Source: Acidobacteriota bacterium
GTDB lineage: Bacteria > Acidobacteriota > Terriglobia > Terriglobales > Acidobacteriaceae
Length of the DNA: 64,000 bases
Direction: 5' to 3'
Assembly (NCBI GenBank): GCA_023410055.1
Contig: JAEYQK010000122.1
Coordinates: 1-64,000 of the forward strand
The notes below the pieces were generated by a model. It worked only from the letters and a program-made list of their open reading frames with translations. It ran no database searches and had not been told where the DNA came from. Within the stretch, counting starts at the first letter, position 1. Each line of letters begins with the position of its first letter. This document shows positions 14,807 through 24,165 of this stretch, piece after piece. Position numbers and translations under genes: made by a program.

Positions 14807-16338
14807 CCTTCAGGAATAATCTCTATTGCGTTGATGGATGGATTGTTGCGGTTAGGCTGGAATGTAAAGACCAATTTCCCTAATGCGTTGGGACGAAGTC
14901 CGTGGAATTCCTTTCGAACGACCCGATTCGCGCCGCCCGCCTCCTTATATATGTCGAAGTCTTTCAATATCTTCGCTCCATTGAAAGAGACATCGAACAC
15001 CCTTCCGCCTACGCCTTCACTCACAGTTCCAGCCCCGTAGAGGGTCTCGCTGAAGTACAGGACGGCAGTGTAGGTTCCATCCGCCACTGGAATCGCATAG
15101 TTGAAGTTGCCAAATCGTTCTGTCGCGAACAGTTCAGCATCCGCTGTGTTGGAGACCGGATTCTTGACTTCGTGTTGGCGACCACCTGAATAGTACTGAT
15201 CCGGCCTCCAGATCACCTGCTTGCTGGAGACAAAATGAGTAGTTCGCGTCGTGATACGAATCGGCCTCATGCGATTCATCTCCGTCGGAATCAGTTCGAT
15301 CCCCGAAAGCATCGCCCTATCGACACGGCCCCGAAAATTCAGGTGTAAGAAACCGTCAGTATGGGGCGACACCAGGAAGACCCGTTCGTCGCCAATTCGT
15401 GCCCCTCCGGCATCGCGGACAATGTCAAATCGGGTAAGCAACGGCTTCCCATTCGCGTCCACGTCGAAAACGCGAGAGCCTTCCCCGCCCCCATGCTCCT
15501 CGTCTATGCCAAAAGCGTCTTCGAAAAAATGAAGATGAAGCTCATACGTGCCCGGCTCTAGTGGGATGTCATACTTGAACGACTGTCCAATTCGACGCAT
15601 CTTCCAGAGCTTCGAATCGTAGACGCGAGCGATTGGCGCGAACATCGGCTGCGAACTGTCACCACCAGCGTAGTAGCGGTCACCCACCCATACTCTGCCT
15701 AGCTTGTCGACATAGCTCGAGGCGGCATTGCCGCTCAGAATACGCAGTTCATCCTGCTGACCAATAACGGAGGGCGTCGACGGCTGCACGCTCGTGCTGG
15801 ACGAGGTCTGCCCCTGGCCTGAAAGTACGAGCCAGCCCATTAGCAGCAAAACGACCAAAAAGAGGGCTGCGCCCCCGATACGATACGGCGACCTTTGCCA
15901 AAACGCCTTTGCGAGGAGAAAGTCCGTTTCCGCCGGAACTGCCTGTGCCTCAGCACTCTTGGGTTTGGGTTCGGCAGGTTTTGTTTCCGGTTCGACTACA
16001 AGCACCTCAAAAGCGGGTACATAGCCTCCCTTCGGAAGCCTTAACTGGATTTTGTGATGGCTGCCCTCGCCCCGATAGTACTCGGCCAGACGCTGCCGCA
16101 ACCTCATTGCATGCACGCGAACGATGGGGTCTTCTTTTGCCTGGAACGTTTCCGCGCGCCCGAACGCCTCCACTGCGATCCTGTACTCTTTCAGCTGATC
16201 TGCTCGCCCGGCGAAATACTCTTCGCAGATGAATGCAAGAAACTTGCCGACGCTCGTGGAGCCCTGCAGATGCGCCAGCACCAGCTCAAACTCGGCTCTC
16301 ATTTCATCGATGGTTGGAACTGGCCCGGGACTGCGCAA
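14803..16338 (-). CDS. Membrane protein: N-terminal regulator-like domain, one TM helix, two malectin domains
   Basis: A 511-residue protein. Residues 1-110 form a module common in Acidobacteria that resembles a winged-helix/transcriptional-activator domain (FLAFICEEYFAGRADQLKEYRIAVEAFGR, and the block ending LPKGGYVPAFE). A single membrane helix follows (about 155-172). The periplasmic part carries two malectin-type carbohydrate-binding domains (about 195-350 and 355-511), each with a YYAGG/YYSGG start, a Y-x-L-x-FxE strand and a RVFDV loop. The layout resembles a ToxR-like one-component sensor in which carbohydrate binding outside could control a cytoplasmic domain. That role is inference. 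No target gene is evident. It is transcribed alone and ends just before the candidate RNA. Confidence 0.75.
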   Translation of the reverse strand: MRSPGPVPTIDEMRAEFELVLAHLQGSTSVGKFLAFICEEYFAGRADQLKEYRIAVEAFGRAETFQAKEDPIVRVHAMRLRQRLAEYYRGEGSHHKIQLRLPKGGYVPAFEVLVVEPETKPAEPKPKSAEAQAVPAETDFLLAKAFWQRSPYRIGGAALFLVVLLLMGWLVLSGQGQTSSSTSVQPSTPSVIGQQDELRILSGNAASSYVDKLGRVWVGDRYYAGGDSSQPMFAPIARVYDSKLWKMRRIGQSFKYDIPLEPGTYELHLHFFEDAFGIDEEHGGGEGSRVFDVDANGKPLLTRFDIVRDAGGARIGDERVFLVSPHTDGFLHLNFRGRVDRAMLSGIELIPTEMNRMRPIRITTRTTHFVSSKQVIWRPDQYYSGGRQHEVKNPVSNTADAELFATERFGNFNYAIPVADGTYTAVLYFSETLYGAGTVSEGVGGRVFDVSFNGAKILKDFDIYKEAGGANRVVRKEFHGLRPNALGKLVFTFQPNRNNPSINAIEIIPEG

Positions 16339-16460
16339 GGTACATCAACTCCGAATGGAAAAAAAGGGGCTTCTCTGAATGGTAAATGCCCGTCAACTCC
16401 AGAATCAAGTCGATGCCGTCCAGAAAACGTGATCCTTCGATCTCAGCCAGCACTCGAAGA

Positions 16461-16490
16461 AGAAAAGGCCGCACTTTGAAATGTGCGGCC
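16461..16490 (-). terminator. Rho-independent terminator of the tetR-tolC-RND operon
   Basis: On the minus strand GGCCGCAC and GTGCGGCC form a perfect 8-bp stem with an 8-base loop, followed by TTTTCTTCTT. It lies 18 bases after the stop of the RND transporter. Confidence 0.9.
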
Positions 16491-16508
16491 CTCAAGATAA
16501 TTCAGGGT

Positions 16509-19500
16509 TTATTCCGCGTTCACAACTTCCCTCTCAGTCGCGTTTTCGGCTTTCTTCTTTCCGAATAGGCGCTTGAGACCGCCCAGTGACATGTCATCGA
16601 GATACGTGTACACCACTGGCACCACGATGAGCGACAGCAGTGTCGACGTGATCAGTCCTCCGATAACCGCCCTGGCCATCGGGGCGCGCATTTCAGCTCC
16701 GGCACCGATCGCGAACGCCAGCGGCAACATACCGAAAATCATTGCCAGCGTTGTCATCAAGATCGGACGCAGTCGGGTTGTACCCGCCTGAAGCAGCGCC
16801 GTCCGGCGGTCCACGCCGGCACGCCGCGCCTGGTTAGTGAAGTCCACCAGCAGAATGGCGTTCTTCGTAACCAAGCCCATCAACATGATCAAACCGATCA
16901 TGCTCATGATATTCAGCGTATCCCGCGTGAACAGCAGGCCCGCCGCGACACCGAACAACGAAAGCGGCAAGGTCAACATGATCGACAGCGGGTGCGTAAA
17001 CGACCCGAACTGTGAGGCGAGGATCAAGTAAATAAAGATGATTGCCAGCGCCAGAGCCTGGAACATGTTCTGGAACATCGTGGCCAGTTCCTCGGCATCG
17101 CCGCCTTGAACCACGTCGTAGCCAGGAGCGCGGTCGATCGTCTCGACAGCTTTGTTGATGTCGTTGACGATGTCGCCCAATGCGCGACCGTCAGTGTTTG
17201 CCGAAACCCGCACTTCTCGCCGCAAATCCCTGCGCCGGATAGTGGAAGGACTGCTGATGGTATGCGCACTCGCAACCTCGCGCAGCGGCACGACAATCTT
17301 GCCGCCCTTGGGGCTGTCGGTGCTCGTCGCGATGTTGAGGTCGAGCAGGTCGCGCGAGAAACGCCGCTGATCTGAGTCCAGCCGGACGCGAACGTCGTGG
17401 TTATCCCCGGCGGCGTCTTCGACCTTGCTGGCCACTTCGCCGTTGATTCCAGCGCGCAGCGTCGAAGCAATCGACGCCGCGGTAATGCCGAGATCGCTGG
17501 CGCGATTGCGGTCGATGCTCACGCGCAGCTCCGGCTTTGACCGCTCCAGACTGGTATCCAGATCGGCAACGCCTTTGATTTGCGCCGTTTTCGCCATCAG
17601 TTCGTGGGAGATTCGGTCAAGTTCATTGATGTCCTCGCCGCGAACGCTGAGTTGGATCGGTTTCGAGCCGAACATACCGGCCTCAACCAGGGCATAGGTC
17701 ATACCGGGCACGTCCTGGATAGCCAATCGGGCTTCGCGCAGCACGTCGGAGAACGTCTTACCTTTCGCACTCTTCAGCTTCACGAAGATGCTGCCTTCGG
17801 TGACCGGCTTGTACGACGTGCCAGCTTCGCCGATCGTGGTGTACGTGTACTTCACGTCAGGCAACTTCTCCAGCCGCCTGACGGTTTCCAGTGCTCGCTG
17901 ACCCGTCTCCTGCAGCGTACTGCCCGGAGTAGTCTTGAACTGAATCTGGTATTCGCCACGATTGTAATCGGGCATGAAGTCGCCGCCCAGAATCATCAGT
18001 ATGGGGAAGCTGCCTACGAATGTCAGCAAGCCTACCGCAATCACCGTTTTGCGGTGGTCCAGCGCCCAGCCGAGTGCGCGCTCGTAGGTCACGTGTAAGC
18101 CTTCGAACCACTCGTTGAAGCGCGCCAGCAATCGACCCAGAAATCCGGTGTGCTGATTGCTTTCCATCGCCGGATCAACCCAGCGCGACGAGAGCATCGG
18201 ATCGAGCGTAAAGCTGACGAACAGCGACACCACGACCGCCGCGGCAACGGTGATGCCGAACTGGTAGAAGAACCGTCCAACGATGCCCGCCATGAACGCG
18301 ACTGGGATGAACACGGCGATGATGGTGAACGTCGTAGCCATAACGGCCAGTCCGATTTCGGCTGTACCGTCGCGCGCCGCATCGAAGTGATCTTTGCCCC
18401 GCTGCAGGTGACGCACGATGTTCTCGCGCACCACGATCGCATCATCGATTAGCAACCCGATCGCCAGCGACAGGCCCATCAGCGTCAGCACGTTCAGCGT
18501 GAAGCCGAACGCTCTCATCGCGATGAATGCCGCGATGACGGAGATCGGCAGCGTCAGGCCGGTGATGACCGTCGAGCGCCAGGAATTGAGGAACACGAAG
18601 ACGATCAGCACGGTCAGAAGACCGCCGATGATCATCGTAGTGTTTACGTCTTCGATCGACTCGCGGATGAATTGCGAGTCATCGCGGATGATATCGAGTT
18701 TCACCCCGGGCGGCAGTTCGCCTTGCAGCTGCTTGATGGCTTCTCGCACACCATCGGCAACAGCTACAGTATTACTGCCCGACTGTTTTAGAACGTCGAC
18801 GGCTAGCGCCTTTCGCTCGTTATAGAACGCCAGGTTCTTCGCTTCCTTTGCGCCATCGATGACCTGCGCAACGTCGCGCACGTAGATTGTCGCGTTCCCA
18901 AGTTGCTTCAGCGGAATCGCGCCGACCTGGTCCGCGCTCTTGCCGCGAGCACCTACTCGCACAAGCGCCTCGGTGTGTTCGCGCTTGGCCGAACCGGCCG
19001 GAGCATCGATATTCTCGGCCCGCAATGCGTTCACCACGTCGGCCAGCGTCAGGTTGAAAGCGTCGAGCTTCGTGCGATCGACGATGACCTGCGTCTCGCG
19101 TTCGGCCTCACCGACAAGATTCACCGCGCCCACGCCAGACACCGTCTCCAGTCGGCGCTTGATCACCTTATCGGCAAGATCTGACGCCGAGAGTTCCGAC
19201 ATTCCCTTCGCATCGACGGCCAGCGAGATAATCGGCGAGGAGCTTGGGTCCATGCGCAAGACGACTGGCTCTTCGATATCGAGAGGCAGGTCGCCACGGA
19301 TCGCTGCGATCTTGCCCCGCACATCCTGCGAGGCCACCTGCGTCGGGATCTCAAGATTGAAGGTGACGATGATGTTCGACAGGCCTTCCTGCGAAACCGA
19401 CTCGATGTGCTTCACGCCTTCGAGCGTATTGACGGTCTCTTCGATCTTTCGCGTGACGTCACGTTCGACGGTTTCCGGCGACGCTCCTTCGTATCGTGTC

Positions 19501-19643
19501 GTGATACTTACGATCGGAAAATCAACGTCCGGGAACTGGTCCACCTTCAGCTGACGGTACGACGCGATTCCCAGCACAGCGAGCGCCAGCATCAGCATGG
19601 TGGCGAAGACCGGTTGTTTGATCGATAGATTGCTTAGAAACAT
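16509..19643 (-). CDS. RND efflux permease, HAE1 family (system 1)
   Basis: A 1044-residue inner-membrane pump with 12 predicted helices and two large periplasmic loops after TM1 and TM7. The proton-relay aspartates lie in the TM4 segment GLLIDDAIVVREN. It works with the adaptor and outer-membrane channel encoded just upstream in the same operon (tetR-tolC-adaptor-pump), expelling hydrophobic or amphiphilic compounds powered by protons. The N-terminus (MFLSNLSIKQPVFATM) is typical of the MdtB/HAE1 group, and the length is normal. The gene starts 6 bases after the adaptor stop. The substrate cannot be predicted from sequence. Confidence 0.92.
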   Translation of the reverse strand: MFLSNLSIKQPVFATMLMLALAVLGIASYRQLKVDQFPDVDFPIVSITTRYEGASPETVERDVTRKIEETVNTLEGVKHIESVSQEGLSNIIVTFNLEIPTQVASQDVRGKIAAIRGDLPLDIEEPVVLRMDPSSSPIISLAVDAKGMSELSASDLADKVIKRRLETVSGVGAVNLVGEAERETQVIVDRTKLDAFNLTLADVVNALRAENIDAPAGSAKREHTEALVRVGARGKSADQVGAIPLKQLGNATIYVRDVAQVIDGAKEAKNLAFYNERKALAVDVLKQSGSNTVAVADGVREAIKQLQGELPPGVKLDIIRDDSQFIRESIEDVNTTMIIGGLLTVLIVFVFLNSWRSTVITGLTLPISVIAAFIAMRAFGFTLNVLTLMGLSLAIGLLIDDAIVVRENIVRHLQRGKDHFDAARDGTAEIGLAVMATTFTIIAVFIPVAFMAGIVGRFFYQFGITVAAAVVVSLFVSFTLDPMLSSRWVDPAMESNQHTGFLGRLLARFNEWFEGLHVTYERALGWALDHRKTVIAVGLLTFVGSFPILMILGGDFMPDYNRGEYQIQFKTTPGSTLQETGQRALETVRRLEKLPDVKYTYTTIGEAGTSYKPVTEGSIFVKLKSAKGKTFSDVLREARLAIQDVPGMTYALVEAGMFGSKPIQLSVRGEDINELDRISHELMAKTAQIKGVADLDTSLERSKPELRVSIDRNRASDLGITAASIASTLRAGINGEVASKVEDAAGDNHDVRVRLDSDQRRFSRDLLDLNIATSTDSPKGGKIVVPLREVASAHTISSPSTIRRRDLRREVRVSANTDGRALGDIVNDINKAVETIDRAPGYDVVQGGDAEELATMFQNMFQALALAIIFIYLILASQFGSFTHPLSIMLTLPLSLFGVAAGLLFTRDTLNIMSMIGLIMLMGLVTKNAILLVDFTNQARRAGVDRRTALLQAGTTRLRPILMTTLAMIFGMLPLAFAIGAGAEMRAPMARAVIGGLITSTLLSLIVVPVVYTYLDDMSLGGLKRLFGKKKAENATEREVVNAE

Positions 19644-19649
19644 CGTGCC

Positions 19650-20771
19650 CTACCGTTCTACTTTCTCAGTCTGTTTCGTGATTTGGACCGAAGCGCCGGA
19701 AGCCAGTGTCGTCGGCGGATCCACGACGACCGTCGCGCCCGAAGCCAACCCGCTGCGAATCTCGACTGCGTCCACCCCCTCGTAGCCGAGCGTCACCTGG
19801 CGCGATTGCGCCTTCTGTCCCTCGATAACAAACACGCTGGCTAGATCGGCGCGAGTGCCGTCATGAACCACGGCCGCCGGCGGGACCACAACTGCATTCG
19901 GGATATCACGAATCTTCACGTGTCCACGTCCAAAGAGACCGGAGATCAGGTTCGGCTGCCCCGGCACGCTCACCACGACTTCAAACGACCGGCTACGCTC
20001 ATCGACCGTCGGAAGTATCCGCGTGATCGAACCACGCAGATTCGTGCCCGGCATTGAGTCCACCGTGATCTGTGCCGGCGCTCCAACCTTCACCTTCGGC
20101 AGATCGGTCGAAGGAACTGCCGCGCGGAATTCCAGTACCGAATTATCCACCAGCATCACCACCGGTGTGCCGGGGGCCAACATCGTGCCAACGTCTACGA
20201 GCCTCTTCGCTACCCGCCCAGAGAACGGCGCATGAATCGTGCAGCGCGAAACCTGTTGTGCCGCAATCGCCTCTTCAGCCTTCGCCTGACGCAATTGCGC
20301 CTCGGCTACTTGCAGGTTCACCTGCGCGGCCAGATGGTCTTTGTCGGTGATTCCACCAGTCTTCAGCAGATTGTTGGCGCGATCGCGTTCCGTCAGCGCG
20401 TGTTCGCGACTCGCCTGCGCCACCGCCGCCGAGGCACTGGCGCGCTCCTTGGCCAAGCGCGCGTCGGTATCATCCAGCACGGCGATCACATCGCCCTTGC
20501 TCACCGGCGCACCTTCGTTCTTCACCAATCGCATCAACCGTGCGCTGACTTCCGATACCACCTGCACTTCGGCTTGCGGCTTCAACGTTCCGGTCAGAAC
20601 CAGTTCTTCGCTGATGTTCCTCTGCTCGACCGCCGCCGTCTGGACAGGTATCGCCCTGACCTCAGACGCCTTTGCGCCCGTCGCCGCAGTCTGTTCCTTA
20701 TTACATCCGGCAATCACCACCGCGAACGCGGCTACAACCACAACTCCAAGCTTGTTCGTTCTCGTCTTCAT
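19650..20771 (-). CDS. RND periplasmic adaptor (membrane fusion lipoprotein), system 1
   Basis: A 373-residue adaptor with a lipoprotein signal ending in the lipobox AGC (C22-23 region of VVIAGCNKEQ). Parts in order: barrel-sandwich lipoyl half (LKPQAEVQVVSEVSARLMRL), an alpha-helical hairpin rich in alanine (about 105-165), the second lipoyl half (APFSGRVAKRLVDVGTML), a beta-barrel and a membrane-proximal domain. It bridges the pump and the TolC-type channel. Its ATG overlaps the channel's stop codon (ATGA, 20768-20771), so translation is coupled. Confidence 0.9.
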   Translation of the reverse strand: MKTRTNKLGVVVVAAFAVVIAGCNKEQTAATGAKASEVRAIPVQTAAVEQRNISEELVLTGTLKPQAEVQVVSEVSARLMRLVKNEGAPVSKGDVIAVLDDTDARLAKERASASAAVAQASREHALTERDRANNLLKTGGITDKDHLAAQVNLQVAEAQLRQAKAEEAIAAQQVSRCTIHAPFSGRVAKRLVDVGTMLAPGTPVVMLVDNSVLEFRAAVPSTDLPKVKVGAPAQITVDSMPGTNLRGSITRILPTVDERSRSFEVVVSVPGQPNLISGLFGRGHVKIRDIPNAVVVPPAAVVHDGTRADLASVFVIEGQKAQSRQVTLGYEGVDAVEIRSGLASGATVVVDPPTTLASGASVQITKQTEKVER

Positions 20772-22108
20772 TTCGTGTTGTCCTCGTTCGTTCCTGCGGG
20801 ATTCAGCCCCATCACGTAATTCACCATCGCCTTCGCGTCAGCGTGCTGCTGCAATGCTTGTGCGAGCGTCGTTTCGGCCTGCAACACGGCGTTCTGCGCA
20901 TCCGTAACATCGAGCACGGTTGCAGCACCATAGTTGTAGTTGGCCTGCGTCATATCCAATGCCTTCTTGGCCTGATCAACGTTCAGCTGTGCGGCCGTGA
21001 TTAGCTTGGCCGACACATTCAATTTCACCAGAGCGTCCATCGCCTGAAGCCGAATTTGATTCTGGAGCGCGATCGTGTCCTGCCGCGCTTTGCCCAAATC
21101 AGCCTGAGCCTGTTGCACCTGACCTTTCACCCTACGGCCATCAAAGATCGGAATCTTCACGCTGACAGCCGCCGACCACTTACTGAAGTCAGGATCAGCA
21201 AAGTTGCTGATCAGCCGCGTAGAACGGCCGTAGTTCCCAGTGAAGTCAAACGAGGGCATCGAATTCGCTTTCGTAACTCCGACCAGTTCCTTGCGCACGT
21301 CTTCCGTCAGCTTGGCAACATGCAGGTCCGGACGGTTTACCATCGCCGCACGGACGATGTCTTCAAGCGCGTGATCTTCCGGTGCATACGACAAGTTATC
21401 GCTCGGAGTGATCGGCGCATCCATGTCGCGCAACATCAAAGCGTTCAGCTGCGCGCGTGCCAGTTCGACACCACCTTCAGCCTGGGTAACCGCAGCACGC
21501 TGATTCTCCATGCTCACCTCGGCACGAAGGACATCAAGCTCCGTGGCCACACCAGCCTGCCGCCGATTGCGTGTCATCTCCAGATGCTTCTCTCGCTGTT
21601 CGAAGGCGTTGCGCTGAACTCGCTCCTGTTCAATTGAATAAAGAAGAGCGTTATAGGCCTGTACCGTATCGAGCGCGATCTGCTGCCTCGCGCGATCCAA
21701 ATCGGCGCCGCCCAGCAGACGAGCGGTTTTGGCTGCCTTGATCGCCTTGCCCAGCTTGAAGCTGTAAAGCGTCTGCCTTACCGTGAGCCCACCGTCAAAG
21801 CTGTTCTGGGCCACCGGCCTGAGTGCGGTCAAGAACTCCGGCGGCATCTTCGACAATCCGGCGCTATTCAGAAACGACGGATCCGTGTAGCGAAGGCTGT
21901 TGCCACTCGCGCTCACATCTGGCAGCGCGTTAGATTTCTCCTCCATGATGCGGCCATCCAGATAGCGCAACTGCTCGCGGCTCTTCATGACCTCCGGATT
22001 CGCTTGGAGCGCTATCGCCACCGCCTGCGCGCGCGACAGGACTTCGGCCTGGGCCATGCCTGTCACTAGTAATGGAATAATGAGTGCAACTATCAAACGT
22101 TTCTTCAT
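20768..22108 (-). CDS. TolC-family outer-membrane efflux channel, system 1
   Basis: A 446-residue outer-membrane factor with a cleavable signal peptide (about 1-21, ending GMAQA) and two tandem OEP repeats, each with long coiled-coil helices (about 40-230 and 240-435). It trimerises to form the exit duct of the efflux pump. It is coupled by ATGA overlaps to tetR upstream (22105-22108) and to the adaptor downstream. It is the only channel gene near the divergent RND system at 22957-27275, so it may serve both pumps (inference). Confidence 0.9.
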   Translation of the reverse strand: MKKRLIVALIIPLLVTGMAQAEVLSRAQAVAIALQANPEVMKSREQLRYLDGRIMEEKSNALPDVSASGNSLRYTDPSFLNSAGLSKMPPEFLTALRPVAQNSFDGGLTVRQTLYSFKLGKAIKAAKTARLLGGADLDRARQQIALDTVQAYNALLYSIEQERVQRNAFEQREKHLEMTRNRRQAGVATELDVLRAEVSMENQRAAVTQAEGGVELARAQLNALMLRDMDAPITPSDNLSYAPEDHALEDIVRAAMVNRPDLHVAKLTEDVRKELVGVTKANSMPSFDFTGNYGRSTRLISNFADPDFSKWSAAVSVKIPIFDGRRVKGQVQQAQADLGKARQDTIALQNQIRLQAMDALVKLNVSAKLITAAQLNVDQAKKALDMTQANYNYGAATVLDVTDAQNAVLQAETTLAQALQQHADAKAMVNYVMGLNPAGTNEDNTK

Positions 22109-22701
22109 TTGGACTCTTCACCTCTGGGTCCCCAACCATCAAAAACCACATCAATGATCGAATGCGCCAATTCGCGTGTAAGCGCTGGCTTCCCGCAGAT
22201 CAGGTAATTTGAAATTGCCTCCACCAGCGCCCCTATCAGCACGGTCATCCGCACCTCAACATCGCCCGGGGACAACTGCTCACGCTCGGCCGCCTCGGAA
22301 ACGACCTGATACAGGCGAACCACCATTCCTTCGTGCGAGCTCTGCACCAGTTGCACGAACGGTGAGTTGACCGAGTACACGATCGAAAACAACAGCCTCA
22401 CCAGTTCTGGCTTGGCACAGGCCCGCTCGAACATCAACTCGGCTATTCTCTTGAGCTTGCGTCGCAAGCTGCCCGCAGTGGCTAAGCCTTCCTCTATAAC
22501 GCTCTCGTAATCTTCGAAAGCAGTCTGGACCAGCGCCCGGTAGATCCCTTCTTTACTGTCGAAAAAGTAATAAAGAGTGGGCTTGGTGATTCCGGCTAGT
22601 TCACAGATCTCCCTGGTCGAAGTCGCTTCGTAGCCCTTCTTCGAGAACAAAGTGAGAGCCGCATCAAGAATGCGGGCCGAACTGTTACCTTGTTTATGCA
22701 T
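22105..22701 (-). CDS. TetR/AcrR-family regulator of the efflux operon
   Basis: A 198-residue regulator. The N-terminal helix-turn-helix (about 7-53) reads RILDAALTLFSKKGYEATSTREI...GITKPTLYYFFDSKEGI, a textbook TetR domain; the C-terminal helical domain would bind the ligand. The ATG at 22701 is chosen because the frame upstream is not protein-like. There is no Shine-Dalgarno, and the start lies directly next to a palindrome (22703-22718), so the message may be leaderless. As first gene of tetR-tolC-adaptor-pump, it most likely represses its own operon and perhaps the divergent pump. Confidence 0.88.
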   Translation of the reverse strand: MHKQGNSSARILDAALTLFSKKGYEATSTREICELAGITKPTLYYFFDSKEGIYRALVQTAFEDYESVIEEGLATAGSLRRKLKRIAELMFERACAKPELVRLLFSIVYSVNSPFVQLVQSSHEGMVVRLYQVVSEAAEREQLSPGDVEVRMTVLIGALVEAISNYLICGKPALTRELAHSIIDVVFDGWGPRGEESK

Positions 22702-22702
22702 A

Positions 22703-22718
22703 TACCGACCGGTAGGTA
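22703..22718. promoter_or_regulatory. Candidate TetR operator
   Basis: TACCGACC / GGTAGGTA is a 16-base palindrome with one mismatch, of the ACCGACCGGTCGGT kind bound by AcrR-like TetR proteins. It abuts the tetR start codon in the 255-base divergent region, and no other palindrome was seen there. Confidence 0.65.
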
Positions 22719-22956
22719 CATTAAGGAATGTACCTCGTCCCAGGCGGACCAGCAACAACAATCCCGTCCCATTCTCGGCCCTCGCTCTCCGCTATGCAGA
22801 GTAGATACGAAAAACAGCTTCCCTCGGTTTCATCCAAGATGAAGACTGCAAGGCAGTTTCACCGTCGAATCTCCAGAAACCGCCGAAGCGCCGCCCTCAT
22901 CGAATCATTTACTAAGTGATTACCGTTATTTTGCCGCTCAGGAATGGTGGTGCAAG

Positions 22957-24165
22957 TTGGTCGGGAAGTCTCAAGGACACACCCCTCGTTTGCTTGGTTC
23001 TCTTCGTTTATTTTCACTTCCGCTTCTTCTCGTCACCGTGCCGCTGCTCCCTGGTTGCGGCAAGGGCACGGAGCAGCAATCAGCGCAAGCGACCGGACCA
23101 CCTCCTGCCCAGGTCACTGTAACCGAGGTTTCTCAACAATCCGTTCCACTGAAGATCACGGCCATCGGCAACGCGCAACCTTATCGCACCGTCCAGGTGA
23201 AGTCGATGGTTGATGGCCAGATCAGCAAGGTTCTGCTCCAGCAGGGACAGTTTGTTCGCCAAGGGCAGCTTCTTTTCGAGATTGACAAGCGCCCGTTCCA
23301 GGCAGCCCTTGACCAGGCTCTCGGCAAACTCGCGCAGGACAAAGCCACCGCCGCCTACAACGCGATGATGGCGAAGAAGAACGCCTCCCTGGCGCAACAA
23401 GGGATCATTGCCGTGCAGGCTGCGCAGCAACAGCAGTCGCTCGCAGAATCGAACCTTGCCGCCGTGCAGGCGGATCAGGCTGCGGTCGAGACAGCGCGAG
23501 TCAATCTCGGATACACCGAGATTCGCGCGCCGATCAACTCACGCGCCGGCGCCATCCTCGTCAATCTCGGAAATCTCGTCAAAGCCAACGATACAAACCC
23601 GATCACCACTCTGAACCAGATCGAACCGATCTACGTTCAGTTCAGCATTCCCGAGGCGAACCTTGCTGCTGTGCGCGCAAACGGCGGCGTCGGCAAGCTG
23701 AAGGTCCGAGCCATGCCCGCAAACGAGCAGCAACCGTCTATCGGAACGCTTACCTTCATCGACAACGCCGTCGACGCGACAACGGGAACGATCAAGCTGA
23801 TGGCCACCTTTCCCAATCAGGACCACAAGCTGTGGCCAGGCCAGTTCATGAACGTTGACCTGATGCTCGGGAGCGAGCCCAACGCCACCGTGGTTCCGGC
23901 GAAAGCGGTGCAAACCGGACAGCAAGGCCAATTCGTCTACGTCGTTCGTGCTGATAACACTGCTGCGATTCAGCCTGTCGTTTCGCCGCGAACGTATCAG
24001 CAACTAGCAGTCATTCAAAGTGGATTGAAGCCAGGCGAGCGCGTCGTGATTGACGGCCAGATACAGGTCATTCCCAACGGCAAGGTGAACATTGTGAAGA
24101 CGGTTCCGGCATCCGCGGCCTCGCAGGTGGCCGAGAATACGGCAGAAGCCGGGGGGCGTCAGTGA
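22957..24165 (+). CDS. RND periplasmic adaptor lipoprotein, system 2
   Basis: A 402-residue membrane-fusion protein with a hydrophobic leader and lipobox LLPGC (C34). Parts in order: first lipoyl half (GNAQPYRTVQVKSMVDGQISKV), a glutamine/alanine-rich helical hairpin (about 105-175), the second half (GYTEIRAPINSRAGAILVNLGNLV), the barrel and a C-terminal domain. The start is weak: TTG 22957 is the first in-frame candidate and has only a distant CAGGA. A later TTG within the leader is also possible, and no in-frame ATG precedes the lipobox. It overlaps the pump gene by GTGA (24162-24165). Confidence 0.88.
   Translation: MVGKSQGHTPRLLGSLRLFSLPLLLVTVPLLPGCGKGTEQQSAQATGPPPAQVTVTEVSQQSVPLKITAIGNAQPYRTVQVKSMVDGQISKVLLQQGQFVRQGQLLFEIDKRPFQAALDQALGKLAQDKATAAYNAMMAKKNASLAQQGIIAVQAAQQQQSLAESNLAAVQADQAAVETARVNLGYTEIRAPINSRAGAILVNLGNLVKANDTNPITTLNQIEPIYVQFSIPEANLAAVRANGGVGKLKVRAMPANEQQPSIGTLTFIDNAVDATTGTIKLMATFPNQDHKLWPGQFMNVDLMLGSEPNATVVPAKAVQTGQQGQFVYVVRADNTAAIQPVVSPRTYQQLAVIQSGLKPGERVVIDGQIQVIPNGKVNIVKTVPASAASQVAENTAEAGGRQ

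Noticed and set aside
16304..16495. A 63-codon minus-strand frame between the malectin gene and the RND operon
   Set aside because: It begins inside a clear terminator hairpin and has no recognisable similarity.
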